Assembly: GCF_001613445.1 (NCBI RefSeq)
Contig: NZ_BDCJ01000003.1
Coordinates: 186,001 to 250,000 of the forward strand
Reading direction: 5' to 3'
Source of the DNA: Nocardia grenadensis NBRC 108939
GTDB taxonomy: Bacteria > Actinomycetota > Actinomycetes > Mycobacteriales > Mycobacteriaceae
Length of the DNA stretch: 64,000 nucleotides
In this document: one piece after another, positions 25,189-32,185 of the stretch
How the letters are laid out: the number at the start of each line of letters is the position of its first letter
How positions within the stretch are numbered: position 1 is the first letter of the stretch
Translations under genes and position numbers: made by a program
The notes under the pieces: model-generated
What the model was told of the DNA's origin: nothing
The model's input: the letters and a program-made list of their open reading frames with translations, nothing else
Database searches by the model: none

Positions 25189-27459
25189 TCAGCCCGCGGC
25201 CACCGCGAGCACCTGACCGAACGCGAGACCGCCGTCGTTGGGCGGCAGCCGGTGGTGGGTGAGCACGGTGAAACCGTGCGCCCGCAGCAGCCGCCGGGTG
25301 GCCGACAGCAGCAGCGCGTTCTGGAACACCCCGCCCGACAGGGCGACGGTCGTGGCCGGTCCCGTATGGGCCAGAGCAATCTCGAGCACCAGCCGCGCGA
25401 GCGCGGCGTGGAAACGGGCGCCGATCACCGCCGCCGGTACCTCGTGCGCGGTATCAGCGACCACCGCCGCGAGCACCGGGGCGGGATCGATCGGTATCGG
25501 GTCGCGGCCGGTATCGAACGCGAACCGGTAGTCGACGCCGTCCGTATCGCCGTGCCGGGACACACCTTCGAGTTCGATAGCGGCCTGCGCCTCGTAATCC
25601 ACGGTGTGGCGGATCCCGGCCAGCGAGGCCACCGCGTCGAACAGCCGGCCCATACTGGAGGTCGGCACACAGCCCAGCCCGGTTTCGAACTGGTGGGCGA
25701 GCACCGGGCGTTCGGCCGCCGGGCAGGCGCGCACCGAGGCGATCGCGGGCCGCCATTCCATACCCGCTGCCCACAGATGCGCCAGCGCCATCCGGTACGG
25801 CCGGTGCACGCTCGTATCGCCACCTGCCAGCGGCACATATTTCAGATGCGCCAGCCGACGGCAGCCCTTGTACCCGGCGGCCAGGAACTCCCCGCCCCAG
25901 ACCGCACCGTCGGGGCCGAACCCGGTGCCGTCGAACGCGACTCCCAGCACGGTGTCGGACGGCCCGAGGCCGTGCTCCCCCATCACGGCCGCGATATGCG
26001 CGTGATGGTGTTGCACGGTGCGCACCGGGCGGTCGCCGGCCGCGCGGCGCGCCCACTCCGTGGAGCGGTAGCCCGGGTGGGTATCGGCGGCAAGCTGGGT
26101 GGGGCGCACACCGGTCAGTTCACGGAGGTGCTGTTCGGTGGCGTCGAAGGCCCGCAGCGTCGCCAGATCGTCCATATCGCCGACGTGCTGGCTCAACCAG
26201 GCGTATCGGCCGTCGGCCACCGCGCAGACGTTCTTCAGATCGGCCCCCACCGCGAACGTCGGTGCCACCGGCACGGGCAATGCCAGTGGCAGCGGCGCGT
26301 ATCCACGCGACCGGCGCACCGGTGTTTCGGCGCCGTCGACGACGCGCACCACCGAATCGTCGCAGGGCACCAAGATCCGGCGGTCGTGCCACAGCCATCC
26401 GTCGGCCAGCCCGGCGAGGCGTTCCCGGGCGTCCGCGTCGTCATGGCAGATCGGTTCGCTGCTGCGGTTGCCGGATGTCATCACCAGCACATCGGGACCG
26501 GGAGGGTCGCCGGGGAGCCCGAAGAGCAGGATGTGCAGCGGGGTATAGGCCAGCAGCACGCCGAGATCCGGGTTGCCCGGCGCGACGGATCCGGCGACCT
26601 GCCGGGCACCGCGCGGGAGCAGCACGATGGGGCGCTGTGGGCCGGTCAGCAGCGCCGCGGCGACGCCGTCGATCCCGGCTATCCCCCCGGCGACCGCGAG
26701 ATCCGGCGCCATCACGGCGAAAGGCTTGCCGCCGCGGCGTTTCCGGCGGCGCAGCTCGGCCACCGCCGTCTCGTCGGTGGCGTCGCAGGCCAGGTGATAA
26801 CCGCCGACGCCCTTCACGGCGAGGATGCCGCCCGCGCGCAGCAGCGCACGCGCGGCGGCGAGCGGTTCACCGCCGCCCGGCCCGGCGTAGTACAGGCGGG
26901 GACCGCACTCCGGGCAGGCGATGGGCTGGGCGTGGAACCGGCGATCGGCGGGATCGCGGTATTCCCGGGCGCAACGCTCGCACATCGGGAAATCGGCCAT
27001 GGATGTCCGCGCCCGGTCGTAGGGCAGGGAGGCGATGATGGTGAATCGCGGACCGCAGTTGGTGCAGTTGACGAAGGGGTGCCGGAAGCGCCGGTCGGCG
27101 GGATCGCGCAGTTCCGCGGCGCAGTCCGCGCAGATCGCGATATCGGGTGAAGCGAGCGTACGCCCGCCGCCCGCGGTGGTGTCGGTGATCCGGAATCCGG
27201 TACCGCCACGCAGCGGCAGCTCCCGGCATTCGATCGAGTCCACCACGGCCAGCGGCGGCGGGGCGGTTCGCAGGCGCCGCTCGAACTCCGCGAGGTCCGC
27301 AAGGGTCCCCTCGGTTTCGATGAACACCCCGCTGCTGTCGTTGGATACCCGGCCGCTCAGTGAGAGCTCCGCCGCGGTGGTGTAGACGAACGGCCGGAAC
27401 CCGACGCCCTGCACCACACCGCGCACCACGAACCGGCGCCGCGCCCGGTCGGCCGTCAC
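25189..27459 (-). CDS. hypF: HypF, carbamoyltransferase for hydrogenase maturation
   Basis: Makes the carbamoyl group of HypE from carbamoyl phosphate and ATP. The 756-residue protein has the full family layout: acylphosphatase domain with VQGVGFRPFVY (about 15-25), two zinc fingers (CADCAAEL...CTNC, then CERCAREY...CPEC, about 110-185), a YrdC-like domain (about 205-390, with KPFAVMAPD and TSGNRSSEP) and the C-terminal Kae1-like domain with QHHHAHIAAVM (about 490), AFDGTGFGPDG and ALSGGVFQN. GTG 27459 overlaps the upstream hypC-like gene by four bases. Confidence 0.97.
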   Translation of the reverse strand: MTADRARRRFVVRGVVQGVGFRPFVYTTAAELSLSGRVSNDSSGVFIETEGTLADLAEFERRLRTAPPPLAVVDSIECRELPLRGGTGFRITDTTAGGGRTLASPDIAICADCAAELRDPADRRFRHPFVNCTNCGPRFTIIASLPYDRARTSMADFPMCERCAREYRDPADRRFHAQPIACPECGPRLYYAGPGGGEPLAAARALLRAGGILAVKGVGGYHLACDATDETAVAELRRRKRRGGKPFAVMAPDLAVAGGIAGIDGVAAALLTGPQRPIVLLPRGARQVAGSVAPGNPDLGVLLAYTPLHILLFGLPGDPPGPDVLVMTSGNRSSEPICHDDADARERLAGLADGWLWHDRRILVPCDDSVVRVVDGAETPVRRSRGYAPLPLALPVPVAPTFAVGADLKNVCAVADGRYAWLSQHVGDMDDLATLRAFDATEQHLRELTGVRPTQLAADTHPGYRSTEWARRAAGDRPVRTVQHHHAHIAAVMGEHGLGPSDTVLGVAFDGTGFGPDGAVWGGEFLAAGYKGCRRLAHLKYVPLAGGDTSVHRPYRMALAHLWAAGMEWRPAIASVRACPAAERPVLAHQFETGLGCVPTSSMGRLFDAVASLAGIRHTVDYEAQAAIELEGVSRHGDTDGVDYRFAFDTGRDPIPIDPAPVLAAVVADTAHEVPAAVIGARFHAALARLVLEIALAHTGPATTVALSGGVFQNALLLSATRRLLRAHGFTVLTHHRLPPNDGGLAFGQVLAVAAG

Positions 27460-27698
27460 GGCTGCTCACCCCGGCCGAGTAGGCGTAACCCCGCCATCGC
27501 CTCGGCCGCGCCGGCCGCGTCGGTCTTCTCGACCGCGAAGCCCATATGGATGACCACCCAGTCGCCGGGCCGCGCGGGATCGTCCTCGAGCAGGCCGATG
27601 TTCACCCGCCGCTGTTCACCGGAGACGTCCACCACAGCGATCTGGCGGTGGTAGCCGTCGGGTACCGTGACGACCCGGCCGGGAATACCGAGACACAT
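27456..27698 (-). CDS. HypC/HupF-family chaperone (copy 2)
   Basis: A second HypC-like protein of 80 residues, starting MCLGIPGRVVTV with the essential Cys2. ATG 27698 has GGAGG 7 bases upstream. The core VVDVSGEQRRVNIGLL and GDWVVIHMGFAVEKTD fits the OB fold. It differs clearly from copy 1 in length and in the strand after GIPG. It begins 2 bases after the protease stop and overlaps hypF as GTGA. Two HypC-type proteins in an operon with one hydrogenase suggest separate roles, for example HypD partner versus large-subunit-specific chaperone. Confidence 0.93.
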   Translation of the reverse strand: MCLGIPGRVVTVPDGYHRQIAVVDVSGEQRRVNIGLLEDDPARPGDWVVIHMGFAVEKTDAAGAAEAMAGLRLLGRGEQP

Positions 27699-27700
27699 GG

Positions 27701-28219
27701 TCACACCTCCTGATATGGGCGGAGCAGTTCGGCGACGACACGGTCCACGGCCGCCACGGCCGCGTCCACCGCGTTACCGACCGGGGTGGACAGTCCGAGC
27801 CGCTCGTCCACCGATTCGACCTGGCATCCGACGACCACGGTCGGGGGCACGGTGCCGCCCAGCGCCCGGACACCGGCGAACACCGCCGCCGGATCCATCG
27901 CGTGGGCGTCCAGCGCCGCGGTCTCGGCGCATCCGGGTTCGGCCCGCAGCACCTCGATCCGGCCCGGCGTGCCGCGATCCGGCAGGGCGTCGACCAGCAC
28001 CAGCGCATCCCAGGGGTCGAGCAGGTCGTAGGCCAGGTGCATACCGCGGATGCCGTAGTCCATCACCCGCGCACCGGCTGCCGGGCGCTCCGGCATACGC
28101 CGCACCACCTCGGGTCCGAAACCGTCGTCGCCCAGGAAGACATTGCCGATCCCGGCGATCAGTACGGTATCCGTCGGCTCAGCCCTTTCCGTCGGTCGGC
28201 GTCGTCGCCCCGCCGACAT
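27701..28219 (-). CDS. Hydrogenase large-subunit maturation endopeptidase (HyaD/HycI family)
   Basis: Nickel-dependent protease expected to cut the C-terminal tail from the large subunit after Ni insertion. About 172 residues: LIAGIGNVFLGDDGFGPEV carries the conserved Gly-Asn and first acidic ligand, DYGIRGMHLAYDLLD and VLVDALPDRGTPG follow, then the LDAHAMDP His region and VVGCQVE. ATG 28219 is the only near start codon; it overlaps the upstream gene by 41 bases and has a weak RBS, so the true N-terminus is uncertain. The probable substrate is HhyL, encoded upstream, whose DPCLPCGVH motif is followed by 22 residues. Confidence 0.88.
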   Translation of the reverse strand: MSAGRRRRPTERAEPTDTVLIAGIGNVFLGDDGFGPEVVRRMPERPAAGARVMDYGIRGMHLAYDLLDPWDALVLVDALPDRGTPGRIEVLRAEPGCAETAALDAHAMDPAAVFAGVRALGGTVPPTVVVGCQVESVDERLGLSTPVGNAVDAAVAAVDRVVAELLRPYQEV

Positions 28220-28496
28220 CCTGGTCGTCGACCGTCCCGGTCGCCGTCTCCTCCGGTTCGTTCGCCGTCGGTTTGCGCTCCTGGTAGGGCGGAACGGCCG
28301 GTTCGCTACCGGCGGGCGGCTCCGAGGTGAACTCGGACTCCCGCTCGGCGTCCTCGCCGTGCGCGGAGGCCACCTCCTCGTGACCGATATCGCCCGGTTC
28401 GCGTTCGGCGGGTCCACCGGCCACGGTGTCCGCACCGGTATCGCGCGAGCCCGGCTCACCGCGTTCCTGCTGTGGTTCTTCTCTCGGGTCCTGCAT
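28179..28496 (-). CDS. Acidic low-complexity protein of the hydrogenase operon, unknown function
   Basis: A 105-residue protein, almost entirely hydrophilic and probably disordered: rich in Glu, Pro, Gly, Ser and Thr, no cysteine and two histidines. It begins MQDPREEPQQERGEPGSRDT and ends GGATTPTDGKG. ATG 28496 is well supported by AAGGAG about 6 bases upstream, so the gene is probably translated despite the low complexity. It sits between a tiny membrane protein gene (22 bases) and the protease gene (41-base overlap). I recognise no family. Confidence 0.65.
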   Translation of the reverse strand: MQDPREEPQQERGEPGSRDTGADTVAGGPAEREPGDIGHEEVASAHGEDAERESEFTSEPPAGSEPAVPPYQERKPTANEPEETATGTVDDQDVGGATTPTDGKG

Positions 28497-28518
28497 CGTG
28501 ACTCCTTCCGATCCGCCG

Positions 28519-28638
28519 CTACATATGCCGGATCTTCAGATATCTCCGGAGGTCCGGTACCGAGCGCACACCGAGGTAGACAGCCGCTGCCGCCAGCACC
28601 GCCACCACCGCTGTCGAGACAACTCCCACCGTCTGCAT
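28519..28638 (-). CDS. Tiny single-pass membrane protein, DUF6893-like
   Basis: A 39-residue protein with one membrane helix (about residues 4-23, rich in Val and Ala) followed by a basic tail VRSVPDLRRYLKIRHM. The tail pattern matches what I recall of DUF6893 small actinobacterial proteins. ATG 28638 is preceded by AAAGGAAG at a good distance; GTG 28641 would add one residue. It lies 13 bases after the 441-residue gene. It may be a membrane anchor or small subunit for the hydrogenase complex, by position only. Confidence 0.7.
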   Translation of the reverse strand: MQTVGVVSTAVVAVLAAAAVYLGVRSVPDLRRYLKIRHM

Positions 28639-28651
28639 CACGTACTTCCTT

Positions 28652-29977
28652 TCACTTCTCGGGCTCGTCGAGCGGCTCCAGTTCGTCGGGCGCGAAATAG
28701 AGGTACCGGCCGAACCATTCGTGCAGTTCGGCCGCGGGGTCGTCGTCCAGTACGACCCCGACGTGTGACTCCCCGTCCACGTCCTGGTGCACGGAGACGA
28801 CCCGGGCAGGCGCACCGTCGACGAACAGATCCTGGGCGTCGGCCCGCCGGGACGGGTGCAGCCGGACCCGGCTACCCCGGCGCACCAGCACACCCGCCAC
28901 CGGCACCGCGTCGCTCTCGGGACGGACGGCGCGGTCGGCGACCGGGTCCCACCAATCGATCCCCTCCGGGACCTCGGGTACCGGGTGGGGCCGATCGGGG
29001 CCGGGTTCGCGCAACACACCGTGCAGCTGCCGCATCGCTTCCGGCGAGACGGCCTCGCAGCGGTCGATGATCTCGGCTGCGCGCGGGTCGGTCGCCCGGG
29101 CCTGTGCCTTCTCCTCGTCGGTCATCGTCATCACCCGCAGGGTGAGGATCTCGTCGATCTCGGTGGAATCGAACAGCTCTCCCGGGCTCTGCGCGGCGAT
29201 CTCGGGGTGGTCGTAGAGGATGATCGGCGAGATCAGCAGCAGGCTGTGATCACCGGGCGGGCCGGCGAGCACCGGGAAGCACCGGCGCGACGCGCAGTGT
29301 CCGACCGCCGGTGCGGCCGCCGCCGGCGGATCCAGGGACGAAACGAACTGTCCGCCGCCGACCTGCCCGAGGACGTGCGCGCCGATCAGCGAACGGGCGA
29401 GGGCGTCCTGGGTGCCGGTCGCGGGGGGCCCCACATTGCTGACCTCCACTGCGAGCCGTAGGAACCCGCCGGTGTGCTCGACGGCGAGCGCGAATTCACC
29501 GGCGAGCGGTTGCCGGGTGCGCACCAAGGTCCCGGCCGCCCGGCCCGCGGCGTCGGCGATTTCCTCGGTATCGACGCCCGCGGGGACGGTCAGCGGACGG
29601 ACGAGGGATTCCGCGGCCACCGGGCCGACGACGATCTCCTGGGTGACGGCCTCGTCCCAGGAGAGCCACGAGCGCGCGCCGACGGACAGTTCGGCGCGCG
29701 GCCGGCCGTCACCGTCGACCACCTGCCGCCGCTGCAGCTGGAGGAATCGGACAGTCCACGTCAGTACCGGGTCCACAGCCGGGTCCAGCAGGAACCCGGC
29801 CGACAGCGCCGGCTCCTCACCGAACCCCGCCGCGGCCGCTCCCGGCGGTCCCAGCACCCCGAACTGCCAGCGCGCCATGTTCTTGCGCGTGGTCGCCCGG
29901 TAGGGATAGAGCAGATAGCCCTCGTAGAGCACCGCGTCGGCGACGGCGCGGGCGCGGGCCAGCGGGTCGGCGGTCAC
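28652..29977 (-). CDS. Conserved hydrogenase-operon protein of unknown function, 441 residues
   Basis: A soluble 441-residue protein, starting GTG 29977 in a GTGA overlap with the upstream DUF6084 gene. Recognisable patches: VLYEGYLLYPYRATTRKN near the N-terminus, FLQLQRRQV, a central GHCASRRCFPVLAGPPGD, SPIILYDHPEIAAQSPGELF, EIDEILTLRVMTMTDEEK, and a C-terminal part IDWWDPVADRAVRP and EWFGRYLYFAPDEL. No cofactor motif, signal peptide or membrane segment is evident. Genes of this kind accompany group 1h hydrogenases, so a role in assembly or electron transfer is likely, but I cannot name a family or reaction. Confidence 0.85.
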   Translation of the reverse strand: MTADPLARARAVADAVLYEGYLLYPYRATTRKNMARWQFGVLGPPGAAAAGFGEEPALSAGFLLDPAVDPVLTWTVRFLQLQRRQVVDGDGRPRAELSVGARSWLSWDEAVTQEIVVGPVAAESLVRPLTVPAGVDTEEIADAAGRAAGTLVRTRQPLAGEFALAVEHTGGFLRLAVEVSNVGPPATGTQDALARSLIGAHVLGQVGGGQFVSSLDPPAAAAPAVGHCASRRCFPVLAGPPGDHSLLLISPIILYDHPEIAAQSPGELFDSTEIDEILTLRVMTMTDEEKAQARATDPRAAEIIDRCEAVSPEAMRQLHGVLREPGPDRPHPVPEVPEGIDWWDPVADRAVRPESDAVPVAGVLVRRGSRVRLHPSRRADAQDLFVDGAPARVVSVHQDVDGESHVGVVLDDDPAAELHEWFGRYLYFAPDELEPLDEPEK

Positions 29978-30621
29978 GGCAGCTCCTCCGCGCGCGCCAG
30001 CAGCCGGGTCACCGCATCGTCGAGCCCGAGCAGGCCGTGGCCGGATTTGTAGGCTGCCAGCGCGTCGAGGGTGTCCCGGTGCAGGCGGACCCAACCGGTA
30101 TTGGGGTAGTGCGCGGCCATGAGCTCATGCCACACCGACAGCGGCATATCGAAGGTGTCCTCACGGTCCCACGGAATCTGCTGGATCGCGAAGCCGCCGC
30201 TGCCCTGGAGGAACACCGTGCCGCTGAACAGGAAGAGCAGCGGCACCGAGCCGTCGCGCAGGGCGTGCAGGTATTTCGATCCGGTCACTTCGAAGTCGTA
30301 GGTACACGGCATCGGCATATCCACTTCGGCGCCGCCGGAGAAGCCGGGAACCATGGTGGTGCAGTGCATCCAGAGGAAGGATCGCTGCGTGTCCCGCCAG
30401 CGATCGCGCGCGCCGAACAGGTCGGTCAGCCCGGCGCCCTCTTCGTCGGAGTACCGGCGGCGCGCCGGCTGGATCCGCACCTGCGCGCGTAGGGCGATCG
30501 CGTGGACCGGTTCGTCCGCGAGCGAGGCGATACCGACCCGGGCGGATAGGATCGGCGCGACGGAATAGGGCTGGGGCGCGATCTCCAGCACCGCGAACGT
30601 GGTCGAGTGCACGGGGCTCAT
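29974..30621 (-). CDS. DUF6084-family hydrogenase accessory protein
   Basis: A 215-residue soluble protein of unknown biochemical function, assigned to DUF6084 from memory of hydrogenase clusters. It is rich in aromatics: FLWMHCTTMVPGFSGG, MPCTYDFEVTGSKYLHAL, PLLFLFSGTVFLQ and the tail region AHYPNTGWVRLHRDTLDAL. ATG 30621 overlaps the preceding gene's stop as ATGA, and its own stop overlaps the next gene as GTGA, so it is tightly coupled on both sides. No metal-binding motif is obvious. Confidence 0.8.
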   Translation of the reverse strand: MSPVHSTTFAVLEIAPQPYSVAPILSARVGIASLADEPVHAIALRAQVRIQPARRRYSDEEGAGLTDLFGARDRWRDTQRSFLWMHCTTMVPGFSGGAEVDMPMPCTYDFEVTGSKYLHALRDGSVPLLFLFSGTVFLQGSGGFAIQQIPWDREDTFDMPLSVWHELMAAHYPNTGWVRLHRDTLDALAAYKSGHGLLGLDDAVTRLLARAEELP

Positions 30622-31247
30622 CGCGCGTCCCGGGCCCGGGCCGAAGTGGCTGCGAAGAACTCCTCCAGATAGTCACGCACCTCCTGGCCACCGTCGAAAC
30701 CGCGCCAGAGCAGGCGCATCCGGCCGACGAATTCGTAGCACGCGTCGATCGGCAGGAGCAGACAGCTCGCCCGACCGCTGTCGTTGTCGGGAACCCGGAT
30801 GAGCAGGGCCTCGACATCGGCGGCGAGCACATCCAGTTCCGGATGCCGCCGCCGGATCGTCTGCCATCGGTCCAGCGGCAGCTCCGATTCGGTCGCGCCC
30901 GCGGGGCCGGGATAGAAGGCCACGGTCCGGTCCTCCGCGGAGTTGTGGAAGAAGAAGGCCAGACCCACCGGTATATCCAGCGCGTCCCATTCCGCCGGGC
31001 CGATCGTGAATCCGGGGAAGGCGAGATAGCGGTCGGGCACCGCCCGATACCGCAGGACCGCCTGCTGGTCCACGAACAGCAGATAGCAGCCACGGCAGAC
31101 GCACATCAGCTGCCGGCCTTCGATATCCACGACATGCCGGTGTTCGGCGGCGATCGGCTCGGCACACATCTCACACCGCTCCCCCGCCCGCGCCGCGGGC
31201 GGGGATTCGGCAGTGATCCGCCGGAGTACTCGCGACGGTGTATTCAC
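30618..31247 (-). CDS. DUF5947-family hydrogenase accessory protein with cysteine motif
   Basis: A 209-residue protein with an N-terminal zinc- or iron-binding cysteine cluster: CEMC (about 25-28) and CVCRGC (about 49-54). PDRYLAFPGFTIGPAEWDAL, IPVGLAFFFHNS and FYPGPAGATES follow, and CYEFVGRMRLLW lies near the C-terminus. GTG 31247 overlaps the upstream stop as GTGA and its stop overlaps the DUF6084 start as ATGA. The cysteine spacing suggests a zinc ribbon or rubredoxin-like knuckle. Family name is from memory of group 1h hydrogenase operons; the function is unknown. Confidence 0.8.
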   Translation of the reverse strand: MNTPSRVLRRITAESPPAARAGERCEMCAEPIAAEHRHVVDIEGRQLMCVCRGCYLLFVDQQAVLRYRAVPDRYLAFPGFTIGPAEWDALDIPVGLAFFFHNSAEDRTVAFYPGPAGATESELPLDRWQTIRRRHPELDVLAADVEALLIRVPDNDSGRASCLLLPIDACYEFVGRMRLLWRGFDGGQEVRDYLEEFFAATSARARDAR

Positions 31248-32158
31248 CCCGGCACCCCCACCGGTACGGCCACCGACAGTTCACCGGACCGTACGAGCAC
31301 CGGAAGCGGTTCGAGGTGACCGTCGCCGTCGAGCCGCGCACCGGCCCGTACGACATCGAAATGCGCGCGACAGGTCGGACAGCGCAGGACCGCGTCACCG
31401 ACCGGGTAGCCGGCCCGCCGGTGCAGCGCGGCTCCCGCGAGCGAATGCCCACAGGCCGAGCAGTGGTCCCGGTAGGCGAACAGTTGCTCACCCACCCGGC
31501 AGGCCAGCACCGTATGGCCGGCGACCGCGAAGCCGCCCACTTCGCCGGGAACGAGTTGGGCGAGTTCGGGGACCACCACCCAGCTGCCCGCCGTCCGGTC
31601 GTCGGCGCGCACCCGGGAGAACAGCGAGTCGGTGGCGATCAGCCCCGCCGGTTCCGGGTGGGCGGCCACGACTTCGATGGCCTCGATCTCCGGGGCGGCG
31701 GTGCGTACCGCGTCCTCCACCGCCAGTTCCAAGGTCACCGACGAGGACGGGCAGCTGCGGCAGCTTCCGGTCAATTCCAGGCGAACCACCCCGTCGACGA
31801 CGCCGACCAGAGTGACATCGCCGCCGTGCGAGCCGAGATACGGCCGCACACTGTCGAGTGCGGTCCGCACCCGGGCCTCCACACCGTGCGGGTGCAGCCC
31901 GTGCACGAGCAGCAGGCTCGCGACCAGATCATCGCGGGCCAGGAGTTCGACCGTCCCCGGGTCCAGCAGCTCGACCACGCGGGCCAGTCCCGCGCCGTAC
32001 AACCCGGCGACCTCACGCACCAGCTCCTCGGCCCGCTCACGAGCGACGGCGCCACCCGCCGAACTGGCCTCCAGCAGTGTCTCGATCCGGTCACCCGCCG
32101 TGCGCCAGCGCTGCCCGTCGGGTGCTGTGTCGTCCGGTTCGTGCGGGGATGCGTTCAC
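31244..32158 (-). CDS. NifU-type scaffold fused to a Rieske-like iron-sulfur domain
   Basis: A 304-residue fusion. The middle third (about 90-165) is a NifU C-terminal domain with RPYLGSHGGDVTLVGV and the CxxC motif GSCRSCPSS. The last third (about 205-295) is Rieske-like: CSACGHSLAG supplies Cys-x-His and CPTCRAHFD supplies Cys-x2-His, but each half carries an additional Cys. GTG 32158 has GGGAGAGTGAG upstream and lies 28 bases after hhyL. Possible roles are [Fe-S] cluster delivery to HhyS or electron transfer from the hydrogenase; the sequence does not decide. Confidence 0.88.
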   Translation of the reverse strand: MNASPHEPDDTAPDGQRWRTAGDRIETLLEASSAGGAVARERAEELVREVAGLYGAGLARVVELLDPGTVELLARDDLVASLLLVHGLHPHGVEARVRTALDSVRPYLGSHGGDVTLVGVVDGVVRLELTGSCRSCPSSSVTLELAVEDAVRTAAPEIEAIEVVAAHPEPAGLIATDSLFSRVRADDRTAGSWVVVPELAQLVPGEVGGFAVAGHTVLACRVGEQLFAYRDHCSACGHSLAGAALHRRAGYPVGDAVLRCPTCRAHFDVVRAGARLDGDGHLEPLPVLVRSGELSVAVPVGVPG

Positions 32159-32185
32159 CTCACTCTCCCGTCGCCGGTGCCGGAT

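Noticed and set aside
22507..30052. Long plus-strand frames opposite hypE, hypD, hypF and the accessory genes
   Set aside because: They have no recognisable motifs, while the minus strand gives complete HypC-F proteins with all signatures.
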